Assembly: GCA_944321955.1 (NCBI GenBank)
Contig: CALUNG010000001.1
Coordinates: 1 to 64,000, forward strand
Direction of reading: 5' to 3'
Length of the DNA stretch: 64,000 bases
DNA from: an uncultured Alistipes sp.
GTDB lineage: Bacteria > Bacteroidota > Bacteroidia > Bacteroidales > Rikenellaceae
Positions within the stretch are counted from its first letter, which is position 1, and each line of letters begins with the position of its first letter. Made by a program: the position numbers and the translations under genes. This document shows positions 1 to 7,810 of the stretch, one piece after another. The notes under the pieces are model-generated. The model saw only the letters and a program-made list of their open reading frames with translations, made no database searches and was not told the DNA's origin.

Positions 1-1697
1 CGATAATAAACGACATAGGCCAGGCCCCGCTGATAGCCCTCACGGCTACGGCCACGCCCAAGGTGCAGATGGACATCCAGAAGAACCTCGGCATGACCGA
101 CGCCACGGTATTCCGTTCGTCGTTCAACCGTCCGAACCTCTACTACGAGATACGTCCCAAGCACAACGCCGAACACGAAATCATACGTTTCATCAAACAG
201 AACGAGGGCAAGAGCGGCATTATCTACTGCCTCAGCCGCAAGAAGGTCGAGGAACTGGCCGAGCTGCTGGTGGCCAACGGCATCAAGGCGCTGGCTTACC
301 ATGCCGGCATGGATGCGCAGACGCGCGCCAAGAATCAGGACGACTTTCTGATGGAGCATGTCGACGTCATCGTGGCGACGATAGCTTTCGGTATGGGTAT
401 AGACAAGCCCGACGTGCGTTATGTCATACACTACGACATACCCAAGTCGCTCGAAGGCTACTATCAGGAGACGGGCCGTGCCGGTCGTGACGGCGGTGAG
501 GGCGTCTGCATCACGTTTTACAGCTACAAGGACATACAGAAGCTCGAGAAGTTCATGCAGGGCAAACCGATAGCTGAACAGGAGATCGGCAAACTGCTGT
601 TGCTCGAGACCGTATCGTATGCCGAGAGTGCCATCTGCCGCCGAAAGACGCTGCTGCACTATTTCGGCGAGGAGTACAACGAGCCCAACTGCGGCAACTG
701 CGACAACTGCCGCAACCCGCGTCCGCGCGTCGAGGCCAAGGCCGAGATGAAGATGGCGCTGGAGGCTTTGCGCGACATTGGCGACAAGTTCAAGATGGAC
801 CATCTGGTCAATCTGCTTGTCGGCAAGACCACGGCCATGATCAAGAGCTACGGCCACAACAAGCTCAAGTGGTTCGGTGCCGGCAGCGCCCACGACGAAC
901 GCTTCTGGGGAGCCGTTCTGCGTCAGGCCCTGATAATGGGACTCATCGACAAGAATATCGAGAATTACGGACTCATATCGTTGAATGCCAAGGGCGAGCA
1001 GTATATCAAGATGCCGGTTCCGGTGATGGTGGCTCTCGACCACGACTACGACGAGGAGGAGCGTGAAGCCGATGCCGTGGCTCCGATGGGCAAGGGAGGT
1101 GCCGCCGACGAGGAGCTCTTCGCCATGCTCAAGGACCTGCGCAAGAAGGTGGCCAAGCAGCACGGCCTGCCGCCGTTCGTCATCTTCCAGGATCCGTCGC
1201 TCGAGGACATGTCCATACAGTACCCGATCACCATCGAGGAGATGCAGAACATTACGGGTGTCGGTGTGGGCAAGGCAAAGAAGTTCGGTGAGGAGTTCAT
1301 CAAGCTTATCAAGGCGTATGTCGAGGAGAAGGACATAGTCCGTCCGCAGGACATGGTCGTCAAGTCCGTAGGCAACAAGTCGGGCAACAAGATATTCATC
1401 ATACAGTCCATAGACCGCAAGATGGATTTCGAGGACATAGCCCGTGCCCGCGACCTCGATTTCGACGAACTGCTTACCGAGATTGAGGGTATCGTGCATT
1501 CGGGAACGCGTCTCGACATATCGTACTACATCAAGACATTCATGGACGAAGACAAGGCAGAGGACATATATCTCTACTTCAAGGAGGATGCCCAGAGCGA
1601 CTCGATAGACGAGGCGCTGGCCGAACTCGGCGGTGACTATACCGAGGAGGAGATTCGTCTGGTAAGGATAAAGTTCATGTGCGAACAGGGCAACTGA
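1..1697 (+). CDS. recQ: ATP-dependent DNA helicase RecQ (5' truncated by window edge)
   Basis: 3'->5' superfamily 2 DNA helicase acting in recombination and fork repair. The reading frame is open from base 3, so the true start and the Walker A/DEAH part lie upstream of the window; 564 residues are visible. They begin with the helicase motif III region (LTATAT), continue with motifs V/VI (TIAFGMGIDKPDVR, QETGRAGRDG), then the RecQ zinc site (CGNCDNC, near base 700), a winged-helix region and an HRDC domain around bases 1110-1320, followed by an extra C-terminal segment of roughly 120 residues. The layout RecQ-C/HRDC plus tail fits the long RecQ of Bacteroidota. A strong terminator follows directly. 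A second, shorter RecQ paralogue lies at 47927-49852. Confidence 0.95.
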   Translation, partial: IINDIGQAPLIALTATATPKVQMDIQKNLGMTDATVFRSSFNRPNLYYEIRPKHNAEHEIIRFIKQNEGKSGIIYCLSRKKVEELAELLVANGIKALAYHAGMDAQTRAKNQDDFLMEHVDVIVATIAFGMGIDKPDVRYVIHYDIPKSLEGYYQETGRAGRDGGEGVCITFYSYKDIQKLEKFMQGKPIAEQEIGKLLLLETVSYAESAICRRKTLLHYFGEEYNEPNCGNCDNCRNPRPRVEAKAEMKMALEALRDIGDKFKMDHLVNLLVGKTTAMIKSYGHNKLKWFGAGSAHDERFWGAVLRQALIMGLIDKNIENYGLISLNAKGEQYIKMPVPVMVALDHDYDEEEREADAVAPMGKGGAADEELFAMLKDLRKKVAKQHGLPPFVIFQDPSLEDMSIQYPITIEEMQNITGVGVGKAKKFGEEFIKLIKAYVEEKDIVRPQDMVVKSVGNKSGNKIFIIQSIDRKMDFEDIARARDLDFDELLTEIEGIVHSGTRLDISYYIKTFMDEDKAEDIYLYFKEDAQSDSIDEALAELGGDYTEEEIRLVRIKFMCEQGN

Positions 1698-1721
1698 TGC
1701 CCGGCCGCAAATGGTGTGCAT

Positions 1722-1754
1722 GAGGCGTCGAACATCGTATCGACGCCTCTTTTT
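1722..1754 (+). terminator. Rho-independent terminator after recQ
   Basis: Perfect 10-bp stem GAGGCGTCGA (1722-1731) with TCGACGCCTC (1740-1749), followed by TTTTT. It lies 25 bases after the recQ stop. Confidence 0.85.
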
Positions 1755-1843
1755 GTAATTTGTAGGGAGTTGCGGTCCGGTAGCGAGAACCGTACGGCGG
1801 ATTGATGCCGTTTCGTCGCCTTCGGACAAATGGTGGCGTGTAA

Positions 1844-3022
1844 GTGCGTATGGCAGGTATCGCGTCCCGTGTCATTATTATGGTAAAAATGTTATTGCGA
1901 ACGATTGTCGTGTTGATATTGATGGCTGCCGTGATAACGGTGGCCGTAGTCGCGTTCATGCACGGACGCCAGTTCGGACGTCTGCCGCGCGGTGAAAGGC
2001 TTGCGCGTATCGAACGTTCGCCCAATTATCGCGACGGAGCCTTTCGCAATCGTGATACCACGATCATGTTTACGTCGAAGAGCAGCCTCGCCTCAAACAT
2101 GTTGCGGTTCCTTTTCGGCAGCAAACGGCTGTTGCGCCCCGAGGCTCCCATTCCGAGTGTGCGTACCGACCTGTCGGCTCTGGATCCTAACGAGGAGTTG
2201 ATCGTATGGTTCGGACATTCGTCGTATCTGCTGCAGACGGGCGGACGTCGCATACTCGTCGATCCGGTTTTCGTGTCGGCATCACCCGTGTGGTTCGTCA
2301 ACAGGCCCTTCCGCGGCGCCGATGCCTACGGTGTCGACGACATGCCGCCGGTGGATCTTCTCGTCATCACGCACGACCATTGGGACCACCTCGACTACCG
2401 TACGCTCAAGCGGCTGTGTGGGCGTATCGGCAGGGTAGTCTGCCCGTTGGGTGTCGGCGAACATCTTGAACGCTGGGGGTTCGATCCCGATCGCATCGAC
2501 GAGCTCGACTGGGACGAGACGGCCGAACCATGCGACGGCCTGAAGGTGTACTGCATGCCTTCGCGCCACTTTTCGGGACGCAGCCTGCGCCGTAACGCCA
2601 CGTTGTGGGCGTCGTACGTAATCGAGTCGTCCGCAAGCCGCATATATGTCGGCGGCGACGGCGGTTACGGCAGCCATTATGCCGAGATCGGACGCCGTTT
2701 CGGACGGTTCGACCTGGCCGTGCTGGAGAACGGACAGTACGACGAGGCGTGGCGCAACATACACATGATGCCTCGATATTTCACGAAGGCCGTTGCCGAT
2801 CTGAATCCGGCAATGGTCGTTTCGGTGCACAACTCGAAATATGCGCTGGCGCGTCATCCGTGGTATGAACCTCTGGAGAATGCGGTTCGTTTCGCGGATG
2901 AAGGTGTCAATATCGCTATCCCGTCAATAGGTGAACCGGTGCGTTTCAAACAGGAACCTGCCGTGCGCGATATATGGTGGACGAAAGTACGTGAAAATGT
3001 AAAACAGACCCGATATGAATGA
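1844..3022 (+). CDS. membrane-anchored MBL-fold metal-dependent hydrolase (UlaG/NAPE-PLD-like)
   Basis: Metallo-beta-lactamase-fold hydrolase with the zinc motif HDHWDH at about residues 177-182 of the 392-residue frame, an upstream GHSSYLL strand and a later GGDGGYGSHY metal-ligand region. The family includes UlaG-like lactonases and NAPE-phospholipase D-like enzymes, and the substrate cannot be read from sequence. A hydrophobic segment at about residues 12-38 predicts an N-terminal membrane anchor with the catalytic domain outside the cytoplasm. The start is uncertain: GTG at 1844, with in-frame ATG codons at 1850 and about 1880. The stop overlaps the next gene by 8 bases, so the two are probably co-translated. 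Confidence 0.85.
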   Translation: MRMAGIASRVIIMVKMLLRTIVVLILMAAVITVAVVAFMHGRQFGRLPRGERLARIERSPNYRDGAFRNRDTTIMFTSKSSLASNMLRFLFGSKRLLRPEAPIPSVRTDLSALDPNEELIVWFGHSSYLLQTGGRRILVDPVFVSASPVWFVNRPFRGADAYGVDDMPPVDLLVITHDHWDHLDYRTLKRLCGRIGRVVCPLGVGEHLERWGFDPDRIDELDWDETAEPCDGLKVYCMPSRHFSGRSLRRNATLWASYVIESSASRIYVGGDGGYGSHYAEIGRRFGRFDLAVLENGQYDEAWRNIHMMPRYFTKAVADLNPAMVVSVHNSKYALARHPWYEPLENAVRFADEGVNIAIPSIGEPVRFKQEPAVRDIWWTKVRENVKQTRYE

Positions 3023-3545
3023 CGAAAACATAATATGCAGCTGTGCCGGATTTACGGTACGCCGTTGGCGCGGCGCCGATGTGCCGCAACTCGCTGCTGC
3101 GGCCAACGACGAGACGGTCGGCGCCTATCTGCGCGATTCGTTTCCGTATCCATATGGCGAGGATGATGCCAGGCGGTTCATAGCCGTGGCCGCCATGCGG
3201 CGTCCTCTGTGGGACTTCGCCATCGAAATAGACGGCCGCATCGCCGGTGGCATAGGGTTCGTTCCGCAGAGCGATGTCGAACGTTTCGGCGTCGAGGTCG
3301 GTTACTGGCTTGCTCCTGAGTTCCGCGGTCGCGGCGTGATGTGCGAGGCGATGAAGCTTGTTGCTGAATACATGTTCGCACGACGGGACGTGGTGCGCAT
3401 CTTCGCCAATGTCATGGCGCGCAACGTAGCGTCGCAGCGCATGCTCGTACGCGCCGGGTTCAGACGTGTGGGCGTAATGCAACGCATGTTCTTCAAGAAC
3501 GGCTGTTTCGACGACGGCGTATGCTACGAACTTGTCCGCGAGTGA
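3015..3545 (+). CDS. GNAT family N-acetyltransferase (RimJ/RimL type)
   Basis: Small acetyltransferase of 176 residues. The order of elements fits GNAT enzymes that acetylate protein N-termini or small amines: N-terminal strand with RRWRGADVPQLAAAAND, the central YWLAPEFRGRGVMCEAM acetyl-CoA binding loop (about residues 97-114) and the C-terminal NVASQRMLVRAGF motif. The acceptor is unknown. ATG 3015 overlaps the upstream hydrolase by 8 bases, which supports an operon. A promoter-like element for the next gene follows it. Confidence 0.88.
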   Translation: MNDENIICSCAGFTVRRWRGADVPQLAAAANDETVGAYLRDSFPYPYGEDDARRFIAVAAMRRPLWDFAIEIDGRIAGGIGFVPQSDVERFGVEVGYWLAPEFRGRGVMCEAMKLVAEYMFARRDVVRIFANVMARNVASQRMLVRAGFRRVGVMQRMFFKNGCFDDGVCYELVRE

Positions 3546-3595
3546 ACGCGTGGATGAAAACGTGACGACGGTTTTACCGAATAGCCGATATTTGT

Positions 3596-3603
3596 TACCT
3601 TTG
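3596..3603 (+). promoter_or_regulatory. Bacteroidota-type -7 element upstream of rsmA
   Basis: TACCTTTG fits the TAnnTTTG consensus and ends 18 bases before the rsmA start. No good TTG -33 partner is visible. Confidence 0.5.
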
Positions 3604-3621
3604 TGACGGAAAACACTCTGC

Positions 3622-4410
3622 ATGGTGAACGAAGTAAGAGCCAAAAAATCCCTCGGCCAGCATTTTCTGACCGATCTGAACATAGCACGCAAGATCTGCG
3701 GCGCACTTTCGGGCGGTACGCCCCAACATCCCGACAACGTATTGGAGGTGGGCTGCGGTATGGGAGTGCTGACGCAATTCCTGCTGCAGCGTGACGACAT
3801 AGTCACGTGGGGTGCCGAGATCGACGGTGAGAGCATCGAATACCTTCATGAACACTTCCCGCAGTTCACGCCGCGCCTCATGTCGTGCGACTTTCTGAAG
3901 ACGGATCTGGCATCGCTCTTTCCGGACGGCGTGAAGATCATCGGCAACTTCCCTTACAACATCTCGTCGCAGATATTCTTCAAGATTATCGAGAACCGCG
4001 ACCTCGTGCCCGAATGCGTCGGAATGATACAGCGCGAGGTGGCCGTCCGCATCGCCGAAAAGGAGGGCTCGCGCGAATACGGCATCCTGAGCGTGTTGTT
4101 GCAGGCATGGTACGATATCGAATATCTTTTTACAGTCGGCGAAAAGGTCTTCAATCCGCCCCCGAAGGTCAAGAGCGCCGTCATAAGACTTACGCGTAAC
4201 GATGTCGGGCATCTCGACTGCGACGAACGTCTCTTTATCAAGGTTGTCAAGGCTTCGTTCGGACAGCGCCGCAAGATGCTGCGCAACTCGCTGAAGTCGG
4301 TTTTCGGCGATTTCGGCGGCGAGGAGCACCCGTTCTTCACCCGCCGTGCCGAACAACTTTCTGTCGCCGAGTTCGTCGAACTCACACGGTGGGTCGCCGA
4401 ACATTTGTGA
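3622..4410 (+). CDS. rsmA: 16S rRNA (adenine-N6,N6)-dimethyltransferase RsmA/KsgA
   Basis: Dimethylates two adjacent adenines in the 3' terminal hairpin of 16S rRNA during late 30S maturation, using S-adenosylmethionine. The 262-residue protein has the family's N-terminal KKSLGQHFL signature, SAM motif I EVGCGMG (about 42-48) and the catalytic NFPYNIS motif IV (about 109-115), with a normal C-terminal helical domain. ATG 3622 is the first in-frame ATG that preserves the N-terminal motif. It lies just downstream of a TACCTTTG promoter element, and the spacer after it holds a separate RNA element. Confidence 0.97.
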   Translation: MVNEVRAKKSLGQHFLTDLNIARKICGALSGGTPQHPDNVLEVGCGMGVLTQFLLQRDDIVTWGAEIDGESIEYLHEHFPQFTPRLMSCDFLKTDLASLFPDGVKIIGNFPYNISSQIFFKIIENRDLVPECVGMIQREVAVRIAEKEGSREYGILSVLLQAWYDIEYLFTVGEKVFNPPPKVKSAVIRLTRNDVGHLDCDERLFIKVVKASFGQRRKMLRNSLKSVFGDFGGEEHPFFTRRAEQLSVAEFVELTRWVAEHL

Positions 4411-4440
4411 CGCGGTAGCGCATGTTACGATAAAAAACAC

Positions 4441-4448
4441 TATATTTG
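4441..4448 (+). promoter_or_regulatory. -7 element TATATTTG
   Basis: Matches TAnnTTTG exactly and lies about 105 bases before the long hairpin. It may drive the hairpin RNA or the csgG-like operon. No TTG at the right distance is seen. Confidence 0.45.
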
Positions 4449-4552
4449 CATGTAGAAAACCCTAAAAGAATTTGCCTATGGAATAAACCCCGATAAATGA
4501 CCCTATACCGCCGTCAGGTATCTGATATGACGGGACATACATAAAAAGCGTT

Positions 4553-4697
4553 AATTTTATCCCTTGCTTTTCGAAACTTAGGAACTTTCAGAAAGTAGTA
4601 CAAGGAATGAAGTTTGACGCTCACGTTATCCAACGTGGGCTTCATTCTATATTTGTACTACACGGTTTCCTAAGGCCTCGAAAAGCAAAATAGAATT
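4553..4697 (+). ncRNA. long single-hairpin structured RNA, candidate 6S RNA
   Basis: A nearly continuous imperfect palindrome of about 145 bases. Nested pairings from the outside in are: AATTTTA/TAGAATT (4553-4559 with 4691-4697), an 11-bp perfect stem TTGCTTTTCGA/TCGAAAAGCAA (4564-4574 with 4678-4688), CTTAGGAA/TTCCTAAG, an asymmetric internal bubble (about 10 against 5 bases), GTAGTACAA/TTGTACTAC, GAATGAAG/CTTCATTC, and a terminal CACGTT-ATCC-AACGTG hairpin. Long helix, central bubble and terminal helix is the shape of 6S RNA, which binds RNA polymerase, and Bacteroidota carry their own family of it (6S-Flavo). The family assignment is inference; the structure is seen. The palindrome reads alike on both strands, so strand is assumed from the neighbours. 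Confidence 0.5.
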
Positions 4698-4768
4698 TTG
4701 TCCCACGTTTTTTATTGCATCCATCCAACAATATCGGCAGGGACACCGAAAATCCAACATGTTAAGTT

Positions 4769-5659
4769 ATGAAAAGGATTATCATCTCCATGCTCCTTCT
4801 CTGCCTGATATCTCCGGCCGCTTTTGCCGATGACGATGGCGAAAAGGTGCTTCGACGCAAGGTTGCCATCGGCCGTTTCATGAACCAGTCGCGTTATGCC
4901 CGCGGCATATTCTATGATCCCGAAAGCGACCCCGTAGCAAAACAGTGCCTGCAGCTGCTGAGCGTGAAGCTCACGCAGAGCGGCAAATTCCTGCTTCTCG
5001 AGCGCAGCGACATGGATGTCATCGCCAGGGAGCTTGAAGAGACCGGCAAGGTGGCGCAGAAGGTCGCCGCCGACTATATCATCATCGGAGCCGTTACCGA
5101 GATGAACCGCAGAACCGACGGCCGTCAGGGCGCGTTCGGAAACTCCAAGACCCAGACTGCAGAGTGCCGCGTGAGTCTCAAGCTCATCGACGTGTCGACC
5201 GGCCAGATCATCTTTGCCGATGAGGGCTCGGGCAGCGCTTTCAGCCACAAGAAGACGGTCATGGGCATGGGCGGCAAGGCCAACTATGATACGACTCTCG
5301 ATGACAAGGCTCTCTCGGCCGCACTCGACGGACTGGTGAGCAACGTCGTCCAGAAGTGTCTGGACAACCCGTGGAAAGCCTACATCCTGGGTGAAGATAC
5401 GGGCCGCTACATCATATCGGGCGGGGCGTCGCAGGGACTGGCCGTGGGCGACATCTATACGGTAATGTCCAAGGGCCGCAGCGTTGTGAACCCGCAGACC
5501 GGCATGACGGTGGAGCTTCCGGGCAAACCGGTAGGCAAGTTGCGTATCGTGGAACTCATCGACGGCCAGACGCCTGAGTCGGAAATGTCGTTCGCCGAAC
5601 TTGTCGAAGGCTCAGTCGATCCCTCGGCCTTCGCCGACCTGTACATCACGGACAAATAA
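4769..5659 (+). CDS. CsgG/HfaB-family envelope protein with C-terminal FlgT-like domain
   Basis: Protein of 296 residues with a cleavable signal peptide (LLLCLISPAAFADD, no proper lipobox) and a CsgG-type domain (about 30-200): KVAIGRFMNQS near the start, FLLLERSDMDVIARE, then AADYIIIGAVTEMN. The last 90 residues (ISGGASQGLAVGDIYTVM, TGMTVELPGKPVGKLRIVE) resemble the small beta domain at the C-terminus of FlgT-like proteins. CsgG proteins form outer-membrane export channels or periplasmic partners in envelope systems. No curli subunit is nearby. It heads a tight four-gene operon with DUF4810- and GNA1162-like genes, a trio known together from other Gram-negatives. The exact job is unknown. 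Confidence 0.85.
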   Translation: MKRIIISMLLLCLISPAAFADDDGEKVLRRKVAIGRFMNQSRYARGIFYDPESDPVAKQCLQLLSVKLTQSGKFLLLERSDMDVIARELEETGKVAQKVAADYIIIGAVTEMNRRTDGRQGAFGNSKTQTAECRVSLKLIDVSTGQIIFADEGSGSAFSHKKTVMGMGGKANYDTTLDDKALSAALDGLVSNVVQKCLDNPWKAYILGEDTGRYIISGGASQGLAVGDIYTVMSKGRSVVNPQTGMTVELPGKPVGKLRIVELIDGQTPESEMSFAELVEGSVDPSAFADLYITDK

Positions 5660-5691
5660 CGGAATATCCCAAACTCAAAGAGATCAAAACC

Positions 5692-6042
5692 ATGAAAAAG
5701 ATATTGTCGGCTATTCTCATAGCCATATTCGCGTTGACTGCCGTGTCGTGCAACAAGCGCATATACGAACCCGGCGTCGTCACCAATCAGGACGAATCCT
5801 TCCTGATGATATTCGGTACGTACGACCGATATCCCAAAGGAGTTACGGTTTATGTCGACGGCGTGGCCCATGAAATCGACAAGGTTTACCGCAACGAAAA
5901 CAAGACTCACAAGATAAGGCCTTTGGTTGTCGAACCCGGTACTCATCGCGTCGTCATACGCAACAATGTCGACAACGGAGTGCTCTACGACCGCAAGCTT
6001 TTCGTCGGACATCGCAACACCCAAAAGATCGATCTGCAATGA
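5692..6042 (+). CDS. small lipoprotein with PEGA-like beta domain
   Basis: Protein of 116 residues with lipobox-type signal ALTAVSC (Cys at about residue 20). The mature part is short and strand-rich: GVTVYVDGVAHEID, then PLVVEPGTHRVVIRNN, DRKLFVGHRNTQKIDL. The pattern of a glycine-threonine turn followed by alternating hydrophobics, ending in an extracted strand, resembles PEGA domains, though this is a pattern judgement only. It sits between the CsgG-like and DUF4810-like genes, 32 bases after the first and overlapping the second by 4, so it is translationally coupled and probably a component of the same envelope complex. Confidence 0.75.
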   Translation: MKKILSAILIAIFALTAVSCNKRIYEPGVVTNQDESFLMIFGTYDRYPKGVTVYVDGVAHEIDKVYRNENKTHKIRPLVVEPGTHRVVIRNNVDNGVLYDRKLFVGHRNTQKIDLQ

Positions 6043-6599
6043 AACGCATGCTAATCGTATTGTTGTCGGTAGCAGCGATGCTGCTTCCGACAGTCGTTTC
6101 GGCTTCCGATTCCGACAAGGGCGTCACGCGGAAGGAGTTGCGTGCGGCGCGTGCGAAACTCAGAAGCGAAGCGGAAGAGAATCGGCCGATATTCGAGGCC
6201 CGCAATTATTTCCTCTCCCTCTATCAAAACCTTATCAATGCCCAAAGCGAATATCTGGTGAAGGCGACGCCCGAATTGCTCACCAGGGTATTCGACTGCT
6301 ATCGTGCCATATTCATCTTCATGGGCGACGAGGACCCGGTCGCCGCAGTAGACGAGAAGGTGAAGTCGGCCAAGGCCAAGAACAAGCTTATTACTTATGC
6401 GCGGGCCGGTGTGGACAGGAGCGAAGCCCATCATCAGTTCAATATCTCGGGACTGCATGCCGATTACGGATATCTGATGTTGCGCGAGGGCGCCGACTCG
6501 ATGCGCAACGAGGGATTCCGTCACATGCGACTCGAAATGGAACTCTATCCCGAGTCCAGGCAAATAGTTGAAACCGTATTGAAAAGTCTTGAACAATGA
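6039..6599 (+). CDS. DUF4810-like secreted/periplasmic protein
   Basis: Protein of 186 residues with a signal peptide ending near VVSASDS and no lipobox. The C-terminal helical segment FRHMRLEMELYPESRQIVE is close to the end of DUF4810 proteins, which sit between CsgG-like and GNA1162-like genes in Neisseria and others; the rest is weakly conserved. The middle has a helix-rich region with ARNYFLSLYQNLINAQSEYL. It overlaps both neighbours by 4 bases (ATGA type), so all parts are probably made in fixed ratio. Family members are usually lipoproteins, and the absence of a lipidation cysteine here is notable. Function unknown. Confidence 0.65.
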   Translation: MKRMLIVLLSVAAMLLPTVVSASDSDKGVTRKELRAARAKLRSEAEENRPIFEARNYFLSLYQNLINAQSEYLVKATPELLTRVFDCYRAIFIFMGDEDPVAAVDEKVKSAKAKNKLITYARAGVDRSEAHHQFNISGLHADYGYLMLREGADSMRNEGFRHMRLEMELYPESRQIVETVLKSLEQ

Positions 6600-7564
6600 A
6601 ACGCGTAATATTTTCGGCGGCGTTGTTGATAGCTGCAACGCTTGCTCTTGGGGGGTGTACCACCTCGCGATTGTTGAAGGCTACCCAGGAGCCGACCTGT
6701 TCGAAACTCGAAAAGTATGCCAGTGCCTATTACGGATTCGCCGACAATATGGATGAAACCAGACGAATGGCATGCATGAGGGCAGCCGCCAACAGATTCT
6801 ATTACGGCATGACCGAAGACGGCGTGTCGGCCAAAGTGGGCGAGCAGACATACCTTTTCGCTCCCACCGAGATGTATGAACTGAAGGCCCTGCTCGACTC
6901 TCTGGAGCGTCGGCTCGATGTTACCGGCAACTCCAAGATAGACATGGCCCTGCGTCTGGCCGACAGCAGCGCCGTACATCCGCTGTCGGTCGTTATTCTT
7001 CCTCCGATCAACATGTCGACCAAGGTCGATGCCAAGGATTCGTTCTTCCTGACGCCGGCCTACGAGGTGGCCCGGCACGGGTATTATCTCTGTCCGCCGA
7101 TGCTGATGTTCGATATTATGAAGAACGAGGGCCTGTATGATACGGAGCTGCTTTCCGATGACATGTACGGCGTGTTCCGCCAATATTTCAATGCCGATGC
7201 CATACTGAAGACGACCATTCTCGAATGGAAGAAGGCTGCGATTGCCAATGCCGTCAAGGTGTCGATAAACTACAAGCTGGTTTCGACACTTACGGGTCAG
7301 ACGCTCTGGGACAAGACCTCGCACATAACCGCCAGAATAAATATCGACACAGGCATAGGCGGTATCTGGGGCCTGCTGGCCGATGCCGTTGCCAGCCGCA
7401 TCGCCACGGTCACGATCCGCGAAATAACCCTCGCATGGAAAGCCAATGCCAAATCGATAGATTTCCCGTGGTCGGTGTATTCGTGGAAACCCTACGATCC
7501 CTATTTCACATGGGGATTCTTCACGCCGGAGCACATCGAGACCGAAATGAACATCGTCATGTGA
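6596..7564 (+). CDS. GNA1162/DUF799-family lipoprotein
   Basis: Lipoprotein of 322 residues with lipobox LALGGC. The C-terminal half matches DUF799/GNA1162: PLSVVILPPINMSTKVDAKD, then an ARHGYYLCPPMLMFDIMKNEG stretch, and FNADAILKTTILEW. GNA1162 is a meningococcal surface-antigen candidate with a TolB-N/CsgG-like fold. The N-terminal 110 residues after the lipidation cysteine are extra relative to the usual family length and are rich in helix. It is the last gene of the four-gene operon and is followed by a strong terminator. It probably works with the CsgG-like protein in the outer membrane; the cargo is not identifiable. Confidence 0.82.
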   Translation: MKRVIFSAALLIAATLALGGCTTSRLLKATQEPTCSKLEKYASAYYGFADNMDETRRMACMRAAANRFYYGMTEDGVSAKVGEQTYLFAPTEMYELKALLDSLERRLDVTGNSKIDMALRLADSSAVHPLSVVILPPINMSTKVDAKDSFFLTPAYEVARHGYYLCPPMLMFDIMKNEGLYDTELLSDDMYGVFRQYFNADAILKTTILEWKKAAIANAVKVSINYKLVSTLTGQTLWDKTSHITARINIDTGIGGIWGLLADAVASRIATVTIREITLAWKANAKSIDFPWSVYSWKPYDPYFTWGFFTPEHIETEMNIVM

Positions 7565-7619
7565 CAGCAAAAGCCGATGGCCTGAACCGCATGCGCGGCA
7601 GACATCGATATTATGTTGT

Positions 7620-7655
7620 ACGGATCCGCACCTTTTACGGTACGGATCCGTTTTT
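7620..7655 (+). terminator. terminator after the CsgG-like operon
   Basis: ACGGATCCG (7620-7628) pairs with CGGATCCGT (7643-7651). An inner ACC/GGT extends the helix across one mismatch, and TTTTT follows. Confidence 0.85.
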
Positions 7656-7762
7656 CATGCTTGTTTACGGCAATATTTTACCGAAGAAATGCGTTTGATT
7701 ATGAACGTCGAAGTGTGAATTTATTAACAGAAAAAATATTAGGAGTATCGGCAACGATTTTG

Positions 7763-7770
7763 TACCTTTG
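7763..7770 (+). promoter_or_regulatory. promoter -7 element of nifJ
   Basis: TACCTTTG 41 bases before the nifJ ATG, between the upstream terminator and the gene. It supports ATG 7811 over an upstream in-frame start, since a start at 7613 would lie upstream of the promoter and inside the terminator. The -33 region is degenerate. Confidence 0.65.
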
Positions 7771-7810
7771 GCGCGAAATTCAGGAGAATTCAACAATTTA
7801 TAGGCAATAT

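Larger units (their letters stand above)
4411..4768. other. 358-base intergenic region between rsmA and the csgG-like gene
   Basis: No coding frame is credible here. It contains a TATATTTG -7 element (4441-4448), a short hairpin CCGTCA/TGACGG near 4510-4535, and the very long hairpin at 4553-4697. About 70 AT-rich bases with no clear promoter separate that hairpin from the next start codon. Confidence 0.7.

Noticed and set aside
4769-7564. Curli biogenesis cluster
   Set aside because: Only a CsgG-like protein is present. No CsgA/B repeats, CsgE, CsgF or CsgD are found, and the neighbours fit the DUF4810/GNA1162 trio instead.
7613-7810. In-frame 66-codon extension upstream of nifJ
   Set aside because: It crosses the upstream terminator and the TACCTTTG promoter element and adds residues unlike any PFOR. 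ATG 7811 gives the standard MAEKKFITCDGN-type start.
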